Source of the DNA: Toxonevra muliebris
Lineage: Eukaryota; Arthropoda; Insecta; Diptera; Pallopteridae
Assembly (NCBI GenBank): GCA_963691655.1
Contig: OY829326.1
Coordinates: forward strand, 59,575,776 to 59,639,775
DNA length: 64,000 bases
Reading direction: 5' to 3'
Below, in pieces: positions 33,600-46,619 of the stretch. The notes below the pieces were generated by a model. The model saw only the letters and a list, made by a program, of their open reading frames with translations. It was not told where the DNA came from and made no database searches. The translations under genes were made by a program, and so were the position numbers. Position 1 is the stretch's first letter. Each line of letters starts with the position of its first letter.

Positions 33600-36500
33600 A
33601 TATAAGCTCTTTAGTGTTAAATATTCATAAAGAAAAAGATATATAATTTAAATTAAATAGTTATGCTGTTAAAAACGAAAGTCAGTAAAACAAAATCAAA
33701 TATTTTGTAAACAAGAATCAAGAAAAGTTCACCGTAAGCGGTATTCTATTAAATTGAACATACACATGTGCACTTTTTTCAATTTAGCACAAAATTATTT
33801 CGATAGGTCAAGGTTTCAAAATGTGTTCATCACTGAATTCATGAATTTAGAAAAAAGAAACAAAACGAAAAGCAATTTCAGCAGTTTCCCTTTACCTACC
33901 TTTGAGTCGAAGGCGATAATTTTTAGTATTATAATAAAGAGACTGGAACAAGACACAAATCTTTAACCCTTTAAAGGTCGCAAGGATTGGAAATATTCTT
34001 CTAATATGATTTTTTGCTTATTTTAGCCTATCCATCACCCAACGTCGTATTGTAATAGAGCTCCATTAACTTTCATGAAAGCAAAATTGACGTATATTTT
34101 GCCAGACAAAATGACTCAATTTTGTACCAGATCTAATAACATTTTCTCCATAAGTTATTTGCCGCTTTTAAAGTGCCGATACATGCAGAAATGAGCCCTT
34201 ACATTGTGGTAGACCTTGTCCCCTCATGGACCGCATAATTTTTTTTAAAAAGATATTTAACAACTAAACATTTTGACCTCAATCTCTTAATAGATTTCCT
34301 TGTTTAATGTCGTGGGAATAAATAAAACAAAAGGCCGATTACTGAACAGTTACCTACACGAATTTCAATAGGTACGTACTGAGGCGTACAGAAAATTTTA
34401 ACCCTTATGTTAATTATCTGTTGCGTATTAAGTTAAAATTTCGATTCGTAAACAAAAATTCATATTCATATATTTTAAATGAACAGATGAACAGGCCACT
34501 TGCATGTGATTCATTTCATGGACGATTTTATTTTTTTGGGGTTGACATGGCTAAAAATACAAAAAAAATTGTATCAAAACAATAGTTAAGTGGTGCCTCA
34601 TACCCAGTTATTTGCTGTGTCTCATACCCGGAAAATAATGCCATTTTGAGAATAACTAAAAAAAATTGTTTCCAATCATATATTGGCACAATCGAGAATT
34701 CGATCGCAAAATATACGAAAAACACTAAATGCTAATGCATTACACTAACCTTTTTCAATTCATTCACTCGAAAATATATCACTTTGAAAAAAATCAAAAA
34801 AGGTTTCGTGATCGATTTTCACATTCGATGTTTGCAGCTGATACAAGCAATATGGTACATCTATTTACTCCGGGATTACCACAAAAACTGACTCATGTCA
34901 AAAGAAAAGCTTGACAGTAGTCAGATCGGCAATATTGATATTGCATGATGTAAAAAATCGACTGTCTCATACCTGGTGCTGTCTCATACCCGGGTACACT
35001 CCCCTACTTTATTAGAAAATTTTTTGAGTGCTCTAAAAAATTTCAAGTAAATTCTTACGCTTAGTTTTTTCAATGCTAGAAAAAAATTATTTCACGGAGT
35101 ATATTGTTAGGCTTAAGTATATTTCAGTAAAACTTATCACATTAAAAAACATTCCGGTCCGATCGAAAAGGTTTTGTCAAAAAGTGCGGTCCACGACCCG
35201 ATTTGAAGGTGGCTCAAATAGAAAAGGGAATTTCTTCTGAATCCATAAAAAAATTTAAAATTTTTAGTAAATTTAATAAAATTTCCAAAAAAAAAAAAAT
35301 TATGTGGTCATGTCGATTTTTTATATGGTACATCAGTTAAAGAGTTTATGAAATTTTCCACAAATGTGTCTATTTTTTGTACAAAATTATGCCATCCATG
35401 ATTGTTTGGCTTTTTTTTTTTTAATTTTTTAAAATCAATTCAGCCTAATTTTTCTTACTTTATTCGCAAATTTAGTTAATTTATGGTTTTAAACGGCTAT
35501 GACACGAATATCTGTGTACCTTGGGAGCTCCGCTGAAAATTGTTAAAGAGTGCTTCAAATTGCATCATTCACTTTTAATTTGGTTTATATTCGGCTTGCG
35601 AAAATTCCAGAAAAAGCTGTGAAACAAATGGAAAACGCATGCGGTTTAAGGAATGGATCTGACCGAGAAAATGTGTTTGACGCACACTGGGACTGCTCCA
35701 TAAATTTTTTGTCAAAAAGTACAAAGAGTTATCGTACGGCTTCAATTTTTCGTATATAAAACTTTTTGGTATAAATTACGAAAAAAATGAAAAATGGGCG
35801 TGTTTAGTGAATTTAAACGCTTACCTTCCATGCAAATCAAATCTTCCAAATCCCATGAAATCCTAAGCAATCAAGAATTCATTGGTTATTTCGCCTACTA
35901 AGTTTCGCAAAGTTTAGAAAATCTGCAATAAAACAGTCAATATATTTAATTTATTGAAAATTTTTCATTTTCAGTTTGTAAAAAAGTGCAGCATACTATT
36001 TGGCTTAGTATTAATACTAAAACCCTAGAGTATGCAATGCAATTTGAGGTAAAAATTATTTAATTTTTTAAAAATAGATAGTTTTTTTTTAAGATGGAGA
36101 GACAAAATGATTAATTATAAACGGGGACGCAGATGGTAGCAGCTACATTTAAACTAAATGAGAAGTAGAAATTACCATCTTTATACTGATACTAATTATT
36201 CTTTGACGGTCGTTGGCGAACAAAAGATGTGCGATACTAAAGTATTGAGTAAAAGGAATTTTAAAACGCCTGTACAATTTTTTCAGTAAATCTGCACAAA
36301 ATTTAGCTGAAATTAACAAAGTAACAAAAGTACCATTTGAAACATAAATAATAACAGCATTCATATTTGGATATCAAATTTAGCCAAAACAAAGATTACA
36401 AAATCCTGCAATATCTACGAGATTCGAATTACAACAATGCAATATGAATTAAAAATTATAGCCATATTATTTTCTTAAAATTTAACTGGTTGTTATCATT

Positions 36501-37084
36501 AAGAACATTGGTTCTCCTTGTGTTGCACTACAATGGAGTCAACATGAGAGTTAAAACGTTAATGCATTAAATTTTAAGTCTAAAAGTATACTTGCCATTT
36601 AAAACAAATAATAACAACAAAAAACAACAACTTGTTTTATTTTAACGGTATCTGAATTTTGCAAGTAAAACAAACTTTTTTTTTTACAACTTCATGAATA
36701 TTTCATATAAATTATGCAAAGAAAATATAAATTATATACATATAAAAAAAAAAACAATGAGGGCAGATGAGCATGAGAAATGTTTACAAAAACTTAAGCA
36801 AACATGAATATGAGATTTTAAATAAATTTCCGCATACACATGCACTAACACGCATACATACATATACGCACACTAAGACTCACATACATATAAACCATTT
36901 GTTTGCCTTGCTCATGCCTACTAGAGTTACCAACAATACTGATTTTAAGTTCCACATGTTGATTTTTTTCGGTTGATTCTCCTTCATTTATAGTGTTTAA
37001 TTTTTGTAGAAAACACGCAATAGAAAAAATAAGAAATATGTTGTCTCTTTGCTCTACCTATTTACTAGCAATTTTGGATTTCTA
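33600..37084. other. intergenic sequence, no gene seen
   Basis: About 3.5 kb of AT-rich DNA. At 33963-33978 there is a lone TTAACCCTTTAAAGG that looks like a piggyBac-type end, but no partner end was found. At 34600-35000 the phrase ctcatacccgg recurs (about 34620, 34970 and 34984) without defined boundaries. A long A-run lies near 35287-35300. Confidence 0.4.
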
Positions 37085-37092
37085 AGTTAAGT

Positions 37093-37781
37093 CAGTGGTG
37101 GATCTAGTATGTGGGTTTGGAAGTGGACTGATTTTGCTAAATGATAGGGTAAATATTAGCTGACGAATTACTAGACCATAAGACCGAAATTCAGACCAAA
37201 ATTCAGACAAAAATCAAACAAAAAATCAAAACATAGACCAAAATTCAGAATAAAGGCAACCCAAAAATTAAACCAAAACTTAGACTAAAATTCAAATCAA
37301 AATAAAACAAGAATCGAATCAGAAATGAAACCAGAAATAAGGCCTAAAATTAAATCAAAACTCAGACTAAAAGTCAAATCAAAACTTAAACCCAAATTAC
37401 AAACAAATTAAATCAAAAATCTGATAAAAAATTTAATCAGAAATTATACCAAAATTTAGGTCAAAATTTAGACCAAAGCTCAGACTAAATACAATCCCAA
37501 ATTCAGACAAAAATGTGCCCAAAATCTAGATCAAAAATTAAACTAAACTGCAGAACCAAAAACCAGACCTAAAATAAGACTAAAAACCAGACCATAAAAT
37601 CAGGCTTATACACAACTCACAAATCATTTTCTCCAAAAGTAGGACAACTATAAACTGACCTTGAATTTTGAAATTTACTTATAATAAACAGTGACACTTC
37701 ATGAAGATTTTTAAAGGTTAGAAATATAAACATTTTTGGGAGGCGCAAGAGGCCCATTAGCCTCCTCTGGATCAGAAACTG
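37093..37781. mobile_element. hAT-like non-autonomous element with internal tandem array
   Basis: The left end is CAGTGGTGGATCTAG and the right end CTGGATCAGAAACTG, inverted copies with four differences. They are flanked by AGTTAAGT (37085-37092) and AGTTTAGT (37782-37789), an 8-bp target duplication with one change. The interior (about 37180-37600) is the same degenerate accaaaattcag-type array found at 21990-22560. It is followed by the shared words tctccaaaagta, with a GC-rich subterminal inverted repeat (gaggcgcaagaggcc..gcctcctc) before the right end. No transposase is encoded. Confidence 0.65.
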
Positions 37782-37789
37782 AGTTTAGT

Positions 37790-40470
37790 TATTGAAAATA
37801 GTTGTAGACAATTATCAAATTGCGGGTGTATTTTAAGGTGTACTGGAAACCGTGTCAACTTTAATTCAAAATTTCGCAGAATTATTAACCTGAACGTTTA
37901 TATATAAACTTCTTTTTACTTATAATAAACGAATCGTAAATTTTCGTTTTTAAGAGGAGATTCCTCCGGTTTTATTGATTAAAACTATCTCTTCATCGAA
38001 TTAATCTGAAACTTGACACATTTTATTGTTAATTTTTCGGGAAGTTATTACATATATATTTTCCGTAAATTATTACCCACGCGCTTAATCACAGTTAACC
38101 GGTGATTTACATGATATCTAACCTTCAGGTTAATCAAAATAAAATATTCAAAATAAAAAAATAATGAAAAATTAACCATTGAGAGTTTGTTAAACAAAAA
38201 TATCAATTTCATGCAAAAATTCAGCCGTATTTCATTGTGAAAAATTAAAAATGTTGTACAAATCGATTTTTTGGTTTAAAGAACATTACAAGTTTTATCT
38301 ACTAGCATTAAAAATTATTTAATAAATACAGTACGGACAGAGATATCGTGTAAACTAGTCGCTAAAAATTTATTCGAGAATAACGCATTTAAAGTTTCAA
38401 ATTCAAATGTAGACACGCAATCAGTTGCTGCCGCATCACTTTAGACATTTTCCGATCTTTAACTTAATACTTGGTACATACATAAATCCTTAAGACTGTA
38501 AAAATTCGATAAGATTAATGGAATTTTGCTTTCCTACTTATTTAAAATAATTGTACTGATTTTTAAAAGCAAATACTGATTCATACTGATATTTGCCAAA
38601 CAAAAGTTGGCCACACTACTCATGTCTTTAGGAAGCTAATTAAAAAGTTTACGCTGTTTTTTTTTATACTACTAATACACATACATATAGGTAAGTATAA
38701 GTATGTATGTTCATATATACTCGTATATGTATGCACTTCGTATCAATTTTCAAACAACTTGATGATATGCAAAGGGTAACCACAAATATGACGGCAGCTT
38801 AAAAGTAACAAACAAAAACGAAACGGAAGTGAAAATTTTTTTGGGTACGGTAACAAAAAGCCGTCAAAAATTGACGTTTATTATGAGCGAGGAATTAGTT
38901 ACTAAGTGTGGGTGGACGGTTATACATGCATGTATGCATATGTAAATATTACAAAATATAGATGTAAAGGCTTTAAAATTTAATTCTATACACTTTTAGA
39001 CACGCTTTAGGCTGATATTTTAGGCTATTGAGTTATTATTATGACATTTAATTATCAGTTGATGTTTTTGTTTTAAATTTCAATGAATGCTAAAATTTGT
39101 TTTTATATAAGCATTTAAATACGTAAATATGTAAATCATATCATCACCATACAACTAACACCACATTCAGCATGCGTGATTTTAATTAAAACAAATTGTT
39201 TTAGCAAATATTAAATTAAGTAAATAATTTCATATTGGTTAAAATCTTTGAATTGCAAATAATTCATAAACAATCAAAAGGAAAATAAAAGAATATTAAT
39301 ACAGTTATCCATTTTTAGATTTTACATAAGAAACAATTTTGATTTTACTAAATTCAAATATATGACACTACGTAGTTGAATGCTAGAATGTTTAGAAATC
39401 AGATACTTTGCTTAAGGGGGTATTCTACCCGAGATGGAGCGAAATATCGATGTTTTCAAATCGTTATAAATGAAAAGCTTTTCAATATTTTTATTTGATG
39501 TTTTTTGCAAGTTTTTCTACAGGTTTTGAATAATAATTTTCGTTTTTAATGTTAAAAATATCTTTGTTAATAATGGTTCATTCGAAGCCTTGAACTTGAG
39601 CCTGCCGAAAATAGTTGCTCCATGGTGGACATGATATATCCGGTTTAAATATTCTGAAACACAAAATGTAACATTTTGTAATCGTGCGACTTCCTGCTAT
39701 CGCCTCATTTAGGGAATAAGAAAAAAAAAAGTTTCTTCAATTTAAATCAGACGTTTGAAAAAAAATGACGATTTTTTGCCCTGTTTTTGTTTATATTTTG
39801 CATTAAAAACATTAGGTAAACAAATGCTTTCGCCATAATCCTAGATAAGGCCATATCTATACATTTGCTTAGTATCCTTGTACAATTTCAAGTCAATTGG
39901 ACAAATGGTTTTTTGTGAATCGTGTCCACCGTCCCGAAAAAAATGGTTTCGAGAAAAATGAGTTTAAAGATTTACAAACATGGTACTTACAAATGATGTA
40001 ACTTACGGTTAATCAGCGTTTCCAGGACCATACATTGCCCTCTCTTCTTTCTCATAAAACTCGTTGTCTACATCAAAAATATTAAATAAAAAAAAAATCG
40101 ATTTTTCGGACCATCTTAACCCTTAACCGAATTTTACACTTGAAGTACTATAGCTGGTCGACATTGACTTAAAAAGGAAATCCATATATATGGATTAAAA
40201 CGCACTAAGTGGGAATGAGGGAAAACTTTTTTCTTTCAAATATCGCGTGTTTTTAGTTCATATTTTGTTTGTTGACAGATTGGACAATACTGATATTATA
40301 AGAAAAAAAAATAAATTTTACAACTAGAGGGCTTAAAATTTTGCTATAGTAGCTCTATAACCCTCTGAACCTAGAAACTTGAAATTTAGAGAGCATATTT
40401 CTTCTATTACGTAAACTGTACTATACTGTTAAAAAGAGAATGATAAGGGCATTCCATGCTTGCTAACGCT
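37790..40470. other. intergenic sequence, no gene seen
   Basis: AT-rich DNA. A ttaagggggtattctaccc word at 39412-39430 looks like the end of a TTAA-targeting element, but no true partner end was found. No exon was recognised. Confidence 0.4.
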
Positions 40471-40479
40471 TTTATAGTA

Positions 40480-41600
40480 GAACATGGGGCCTGAGACTAA
40501 AAATGCCGTACTGGTCATATCAAACGGTCATCAAATCCATGGACACCTATGCAGCAATTGCTTGGCGCAGCGAAGGCGCAATCTGAGTTAAATAAACTTC
40601 ATAGCCTAGGTTGTCTGGGTATCACAGGGGCAATGAACACATGTCCCACGGCAGCACTTGGGGCAATACCTGGACTACCCCCTTAACACTTAACAGTTAA
40701 AACTGAAGCCAGTTTAAGTGCTCTGAGTTTGCCTAATGTGAACCTTCACAAAAGTGGAGATCATCTATCTGAAACTCACTGACTTTATGAGTAAAACATA
40801 TGTATTTTCCAGAAAATTTCAAATAGTTATAAAGGATCTCCAAACATGGAAAAACAAAAATTTCACAATTAGACCCGGTGCACAGGTTTGGTACACTGAT
40901 GGGTCTAAAATAGAAGATAGCAGCGCTGGGCTGGAATCTATGGGCCAAGATTTCAAAAAGCCATAGCTATGGGGAGAATGAACTCCATATTCATAGCAGA
41001 GGTTCATGCTATAGAGATCTGCGTTCGAGAATGCATATGAAGGCGAATAAACCGTACCTGAATTTATATTCTCTCGTACAGTCAAGCAGCTCTAAAAGCT
41101 CTGAACTCATACAACGTAAAATCCAAAATTTAATGGGAGTGTTTTGAGCTCCTTTCAGCCCTATCCACCAGGAATAAGGTTATACTGGCTTAGATACCGG
41201 GTCATGAAGGATTCAAGGGAAATGAAAAGGCGAAAAGCGAAGCACTTGGGTCCTTCATAGGTCCCGAACCTTTTTGTGGTGTGTCATCAAATCAAACCCA
41301 AACAATAATGTGGGATTGGGAAGCCAAAGCTCTCAAAGATTATTGGTCCTGACTTCATGGTATCCGACAGGCTAAAAGACTTATTAACCCAATCACCATT
41401 AACTCTAAATACATAATCAAACTAAAAAGAACGGAAATTCGTATCCTTGCAGGGCTTCTTACAGGATACTGCCTTCTTAAGTTTTAAGAAGATGGGTGTA
41501 TCGTAATTCATGCCGACTATGTAATGAAAACATGTACTGTGTGAATGCCCAGATGCCGCAAGGCGTAAATTCTAGGATTCTGGCACCAAGAGCAATAGAA
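40480..41600 (+). pseudogene. decayed LINE fragment (RT end, RNase H, zinc knuckle)
   Basis: On the plus strand, near 40590-40690, ITGAMNT is followed by TAALGAIPGLPPL, a typical RT C-terminal motif of RNase H-bearing LINEs. At 40885-40915 VWYTDGSKIEDS marks the start of RNase H, and at about 41195-41240 a damaged GH.GF.GNEKA motif is seen. HVLCECPDAARR near 41530-41565 is the zinc knuckle. Stops and frameshifts are frequent. Confidence 0.7.
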
Positions 41601-41849
41601 CCAATATTCAGTATATTTGCGACAGAAACAGAAGCATGTACTGACTTGTTTCTGTTTCTGTTCTTTGTGACAGCCCGTCTTAAGTTTCACTGCAAAAAGT
41701 CTACATGAAGACAAGAAAACGCAAAGCTTCTGAGAAATAGTCGGTAGAAAATCCCATCGCCATCACAGCAAGAGTTTCAGTTTGCCATTCTTTACAGATT
41801 TTAACATAACCTCAAGGCTGTGGAAATATTTAATGAGTGTCAAATAACA

Positions 41850-42735
41850 TATTGTTGAGAATGGACCATCGCTTGTGCCCCTCAAAGTGGTTACTGAGAT
41901 TCCAGACCTGGCATTTTTTCGTGGAGAACGAATCTTGTGAAGGTTGCCCAAAGTCTTCGACCGATGACGTAAGTGCGGCTCTGGTGAAGTCCAAAATTGA
42001 TGAAGATCCTAGATTGACCCAGCAAATGGTTGCTGAGAAACTGGGCTTGCATGCCATAGTTCTATCGCAAATATTTAGAGCTTATCTTGGACACACCAAG
42101 AAATCAGCACGTTAGGTTTCTCGAATTTAACCTGATACTTATTAAAAAGAGTCGCGTGCGCGATTTGAGAGTCCAGGATCTTCAACAAAATTGTAACAGG
42201 CGATGAAGCTTGGCTCTTCAAATACGACACATAAACCAAGACACAGTCGTTGATATGGAGCCCAAAAGGTGCTAATTAATCCATTAAAGCCAAGCAGCAG
42301 AAGTCAGTGGCAAAAGTAATTATTTCACCAGAAAAAAATTGTAGCTGTTATTCCTCTGAAAACTAGAGAAACGGTAACTGCTAAATGGTATACAGAAATC
42401 TGCTTACTAAAAGTATTCGAAAACTTGTTGGGAAATCAAAAATCAGATGAACTGCGCCGCTACTTTTTGCACCATTATAATGCTCCAGCTCACACTGCTG
42501 AATAAACGAACAACTTCATTCCGCTCTCAGGCGCTGAAGATATTCCTTCAGTATTATATTGTCGAGCAGTGCGCCGTGAGATTTCTGGTTGTTTCCAAAA
42601 ATAAAAAAATTAAATTGAGAGGAAAGACCTTTGGCAATATTGAGTAAGTAATTAATGCAGCTTATGTAGAAGCTGCAAACCTCAGAAAAAGAACGAATTA
42701 TGTAGACAAATTTAAAAACGATGAAGGCTAAAGTT
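41850..42735 (+). pseudogene. mariner transposase relic, nearly full length
   Basis: The pieces lie in correct order on the plus strand. SKIDEDPRLTQQMVAEKLGL (about 41987-42050) is the HTH. NKIVTGDEAWLFKYDT (about 42190-42230) contains the first catalytic-core Asp. WYTEICL (about 42388) and HHYNAPAHTA (about 42470-42500) follow, the latter with the second Asp of the DNAPAH motif changed to Tyr. Last are KLRGKTFGNIE (about 42610-42645) and AAYVEAANLRKRTNYVD. The catalytic change and many stops show it is inactive. It differs from the relic at 2940-3600. Confidence 0.75.
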
Positions 42736-42739
42736 ATGA

Positions 42740-44760
42740 AATTAAAATTGTTTTCGGCCTTTATTCTGTACTATTGAGAGGAAACCATTCTTCTCTAATA
42801 TTCGACGATAATTTCAATGGCATGATCGTACTTTAAGACTTACGTACAACAATATAAATAATCTAATTATTTTTACATCCTTTCATTATTCGCTAGGCTT
42901 TTTTTTGAGTTTTAATTGTAACGATTTTCCAACAACAATGTTGATACCGACTGTAGAGTAACATATGTCAAGTAAATATGCAATTAAATATTTAAATTAC
43001 CATGAATATGAGAATTTATACCTCAAATGGTAAAGAAATTTTCTTCGGAAATTTTATCAAATTCAAGGCAAAAGTAACAAACACTTATACATCTACTCAT
43101 GTATGAAATAATGTGTTAGTAAATTTAGAGGCATAACACACACACACACGCACGCAGTCTCACAAAGGCAAAAAATCCAAAGACAAATATTAAGTAAAGC
43201 CTAAGAATGAGAGAGAAACTTTTGTAAGCATTTCAAAGCTAAAGAAAAGTCAAACGGAATATATACGCTAAAAAGAAGGAGAACGAATGAACGGAATAAG
43301 GCAAGGGTAAAAATTTTCAAGTAGTAGGAGTATAGAAGCAGCAACAGCAGCAGGATGCAGGAAAAAGAAAGAGAGTGCTTTTAAACGGATACGGATATGG
43401 ATATTGTGTTAGAATGTAGTGAAATTGGTAAAATTGAATGCTGCCTGACATTGCGCCTTGCTGGTGTTGGTGGTTGCTGATGATGACGATGCTGGCATTA
43501 ATCAAAGTTTGTGTTCAATCTTTGGCATACAAATGAAATTTTTGCAATTTTCATGGTTTATTCCTTTGTGCGCGCTCGCGTTTGCCATGGCATGATGAAG
43601 GCGAAGGTCTTTGAAAAAGTTTATAAAACTAGAGTAGACTCAAGGAGGCAACCATGTTTCTTACTTGATTGTTTATTTTACTAACTATGCAAATTTAAAA
43701 CCAATATAGGCAAATATGAAATTTATAGCTTAACAGTTCTCAATTGAATTGAATTCTATTTCATTCTTTATTTACACAAAAAGCACATAACAGTGGTAAG
43801 TAAACATACAAGCACACTCACACAAAGCTTCTTTCTCAAATACTCTTTTGTTTGTATTTCGGTTTTGTGTTTTTGCCATTTTATAATATGTTTAACTTGA
43901 AAATTTGTGAAATTAATTGACAGAGTTACATAAATGATACATGACACTTACATAAGAATGGAACGGAAATAATGTTCTTTGTGTATCATTTATTTCTAAT
44001 ATTTATTCAAAAACGTACAATTATAACACTGTTCAACACATTAAGAAAAATTCGAATATTCGAAACAATACAAGGAAGCATGTTTCAACCTAGACCGTGT
44101 TCGAATTTAGACTGCTCTCAAAAAAATAGGTAGAACACGGTCTGAATTGGAACCCGTTTAACTACCTATTTACATTTTTTCTTCAAAATTATGAACTATT
44201 TTGCAATGCTGAGTTTTTTAAATTATGTATATATACATATATGTATCGATCTTGCACAAAGTTTAGTTTAGAAAAGACCTGAGCTTTCTTTTAAAAAACG
44301 TTCCTTTTTGAAAAAAGGTCAAAACTATTTTTGATTTTGAAAGATTCGAAATCAGCAGTCAAAAACCCTCAAGCTGTGTCACAACTCAAATACTGTTATG
44401 AAGTCTAATTTTTTTGTACAGTGCAATCATCGACCCCTTCAAATTCAATTGTTTCCCATTCTACTTCTGTGGTCTCAAAATGCTTTCCAATGATTCATGT
44501 CTTCGGGCATAGAAGGATGTAAAAGACAAATGGGAAGATGAGAAACCAATTCGAAGTCCAATACATTAAATTTTGCAAGTGATTTCAATGACTTGAAAAA
44601 TCGTTTCTTTTCTTCACTAAATGAGGCCGTTTGGCTGGCTTTGTTAAAAAATAATAGGTTTCTAAAGAATAGATGAAAAACTACATTTTTCGAATGAGAA
44701 TCCCGAAAAACTTTATGGTAACTTCAATATCCCCCAAAAGAAAGGGAACCATAAAACACA
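42740..44760. other. intergenic sequence, no gene seen
   Basis: AT-rich DNA with a short (CA)n tract at about 43137-43156. Near 44090-44155 the phrase acacggtct appears in both orientations (tagaccgtgttcgaattt and aacacggtctgaattgg), a short inverted repeat. No exon was recognised. Confidence 0.4.
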
Positions 44761-44766
44761 ATGTTT

Positions 44767-46615
44767 TTATGGTGGTCCAGACCAAATTAAACTATACTAA
44801 AGATTAGATCGAAAACCTGATTATAAATCAAACAAAAATCAAACCAAAATTTAGTTTAAAAGCAGCCCAAAATGAGACAAATATTCAGATAAAAACTAGA
44901 CAAAAGTTCAGACCAAAATTCGGACTAAACATTAGACCAAAATTCTGATAAAACTCAGAACAAAAATAAGACTAAAGTAGACCCAAAATTTAGACCAAAA
45001 CTCAAAATGAGATATGAACCAAAATTCAAACAAAACTCAGAACAAAAATTGAAACAAAAGTAGTCCAACATCAGACCAAAAGTAGATAAAGAAGTTCGGA
45101 ATCAGACAAAAATTCAGATTAAAAGTGGAATCCAAATTCTAACAAAACAATTAGAACACAAATTTAAACAAAATTCAAATGGTTATAGGGTAAAGTGGGG
45201 TACCTTTGACACCGAGGCACATTTGACTTTGCAATTTTCAGTGTGACCATGCCCGTAAAGCTTAAAAGTTCAAATACAGAAAAAAACTTAATTTGATTTA
45301 AAGAAACGTTATGAACTTTGAAGGTTCTACTTTAAATCTTCTTGGATTAATACGTGTTTTTGTAAATTTGCTAACGCTGATGTAATTTTCGACAACTAGT
45401 ATGTAAGCGTTTTGTGAATTAATTGTAATTGTTTTTAAAAAAAGAGTAACAAAATTTGTTAGCACTAATCTTTAATGCTAACAAAATAAAAGTGTGTTTT
45501 GTGAAAATGAAACAAGATAAATTGAAAAAGAAGAAACAAATCATTAAGAGCTTTTGGGTCATATTTGACCCCTATATTGCAGATTTACGTATTTACATTT
45601 ATATTTTCTGTCTATACATTTTTACAAGACATAGTACGTAGCTAAAAAGACAAATCGAAGCAAAAATGAAGAGCGCTATTTCAGATATTAGAAATAAGCA
45701 TGAAACGATGGCATCAGCCTCCGAAAAATATGGGGTAAATAGAACAACATTTCAGGTCTTGCATACTAAATCTTGGAGTCATACCCTTTTTCCAATCCCA
45801 TCCACATTTTCCTGTATTATGACATTGTCAATCGACATCCTTGCGCGAAATTTCAGTACTGTACCGTAAATGGTTCTAGATATATCATATGCCCAAAAAA
45901 GCATATAGTTTATATGGAAGGTGCTTTACCCATTTGTAATTTTGAACTCAGACTATGCCTATCTTATGACCAGAGACGTAATGCATTATTATAAAATTGT
46001 AAATAAAAATTTTGTTAAATAAAGAGCAAATAATAATAATAACAGTCAGAACAGAAAAATAAAATAATAGTAACAAAATAATAATGTATCATTGTACAAA
46101 TTTGTGTCAATCTCTGCTGAGGTTTCAGTATTATTTCGAGACATACACACATATTTTAATTTTTATATATAAATTTTATATATATATGTGTGTGACAAAG
46201 TTATTGACTTTTGTCAAAAGTGCCCCTTGTAAAGTCAAATGCTCCCCGTGCCTGGGACACTTTTGACAAAATGGGTTTCTTGGAAAAAGTAAAAAAAAAA
46301 TAGTGATTTAGTTTTTATAAAAATATAGTTTTTTTGCGGTTTGATCTAGAAAAATCAGTGTCTTAAAAAAAGTAACATCTTTTAAAATCTATCAATAATT
46401 TTCGGAATTACAGACCTTTGAAAATTAAGTTTCAAAGGTTAAGGTTTCAATATGTTCAGATCAAAACTCAGATCGAAATTCGCGCCAAATACCAAACTTA
46501 AAAATAAACTGAAAACCGTAACGATAAAATCCAACTTGAAAACAGATAAAAAATAAAGCCAAATAACATTATCAAACTCTCCAAAAAATATTCATAAATT
46601 GATCCAGAAATTTTT
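44767..46615. mobile_element. third hAT-like array element, apparently interrupted
   Basis: The interval 44780-45180 is again the accaaaattcag-type array. The same kind of array resumes at about 46445-46560 (gttcagatcaaaactcagatcg...), followed by tctccaaaaaatattca, matching the right flank of the array in the copies at 37093 and 21977. The left edge ttatggtggtccaga resembles the CAGTGGTGGATCTAG end. Between the two array halves lies a separate element (45188-46275). Outer ends and target duplication are not clear. Confidence 0.4.
45188..46275 (+). mobile_element. psq/pogo-type DNA transposon relic
   Basis: Imperfect inverted ends are seen at 45200-45232 (cctttgacaccgaggcac..atttgactttgc) and 46228-46267 (reverse: gtgtcccaggcac....atttgactttac). 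Inside, at 45666-45755, a 30-residue stretch (MKSAISDIRNK, then ASASEKYGVNRTTFQ) is a clear HTH_psq DNA-binding helix-turn-helix, the N-terminal domain of pogo/CENP-B-type transposases. The frame then loses similarity, so the DDE domain is deleted or scrambled. The element sits inside an array of the hAT-like family. Confidence 0.55.
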
Positions 46616-46619
46616 GATT

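Noticed and set aside
33963..33982. TTAACCCTTTAAAGG resembling a piggyBac-type end
   Set aside because: No inverted partner next to a TTAA could be found downstream or upstream.
39412..40686. Apparent TTAA-flanked element with TTAAGGGGGTA..TACCCCCTTAA ends
   Set aside because: The right-hand word TACCCCCTTAA lies inside the RT-coding motif GLPPL of the LINE relic at 40480-41600, so the match is a coincidence. The left word alone has no true partner.
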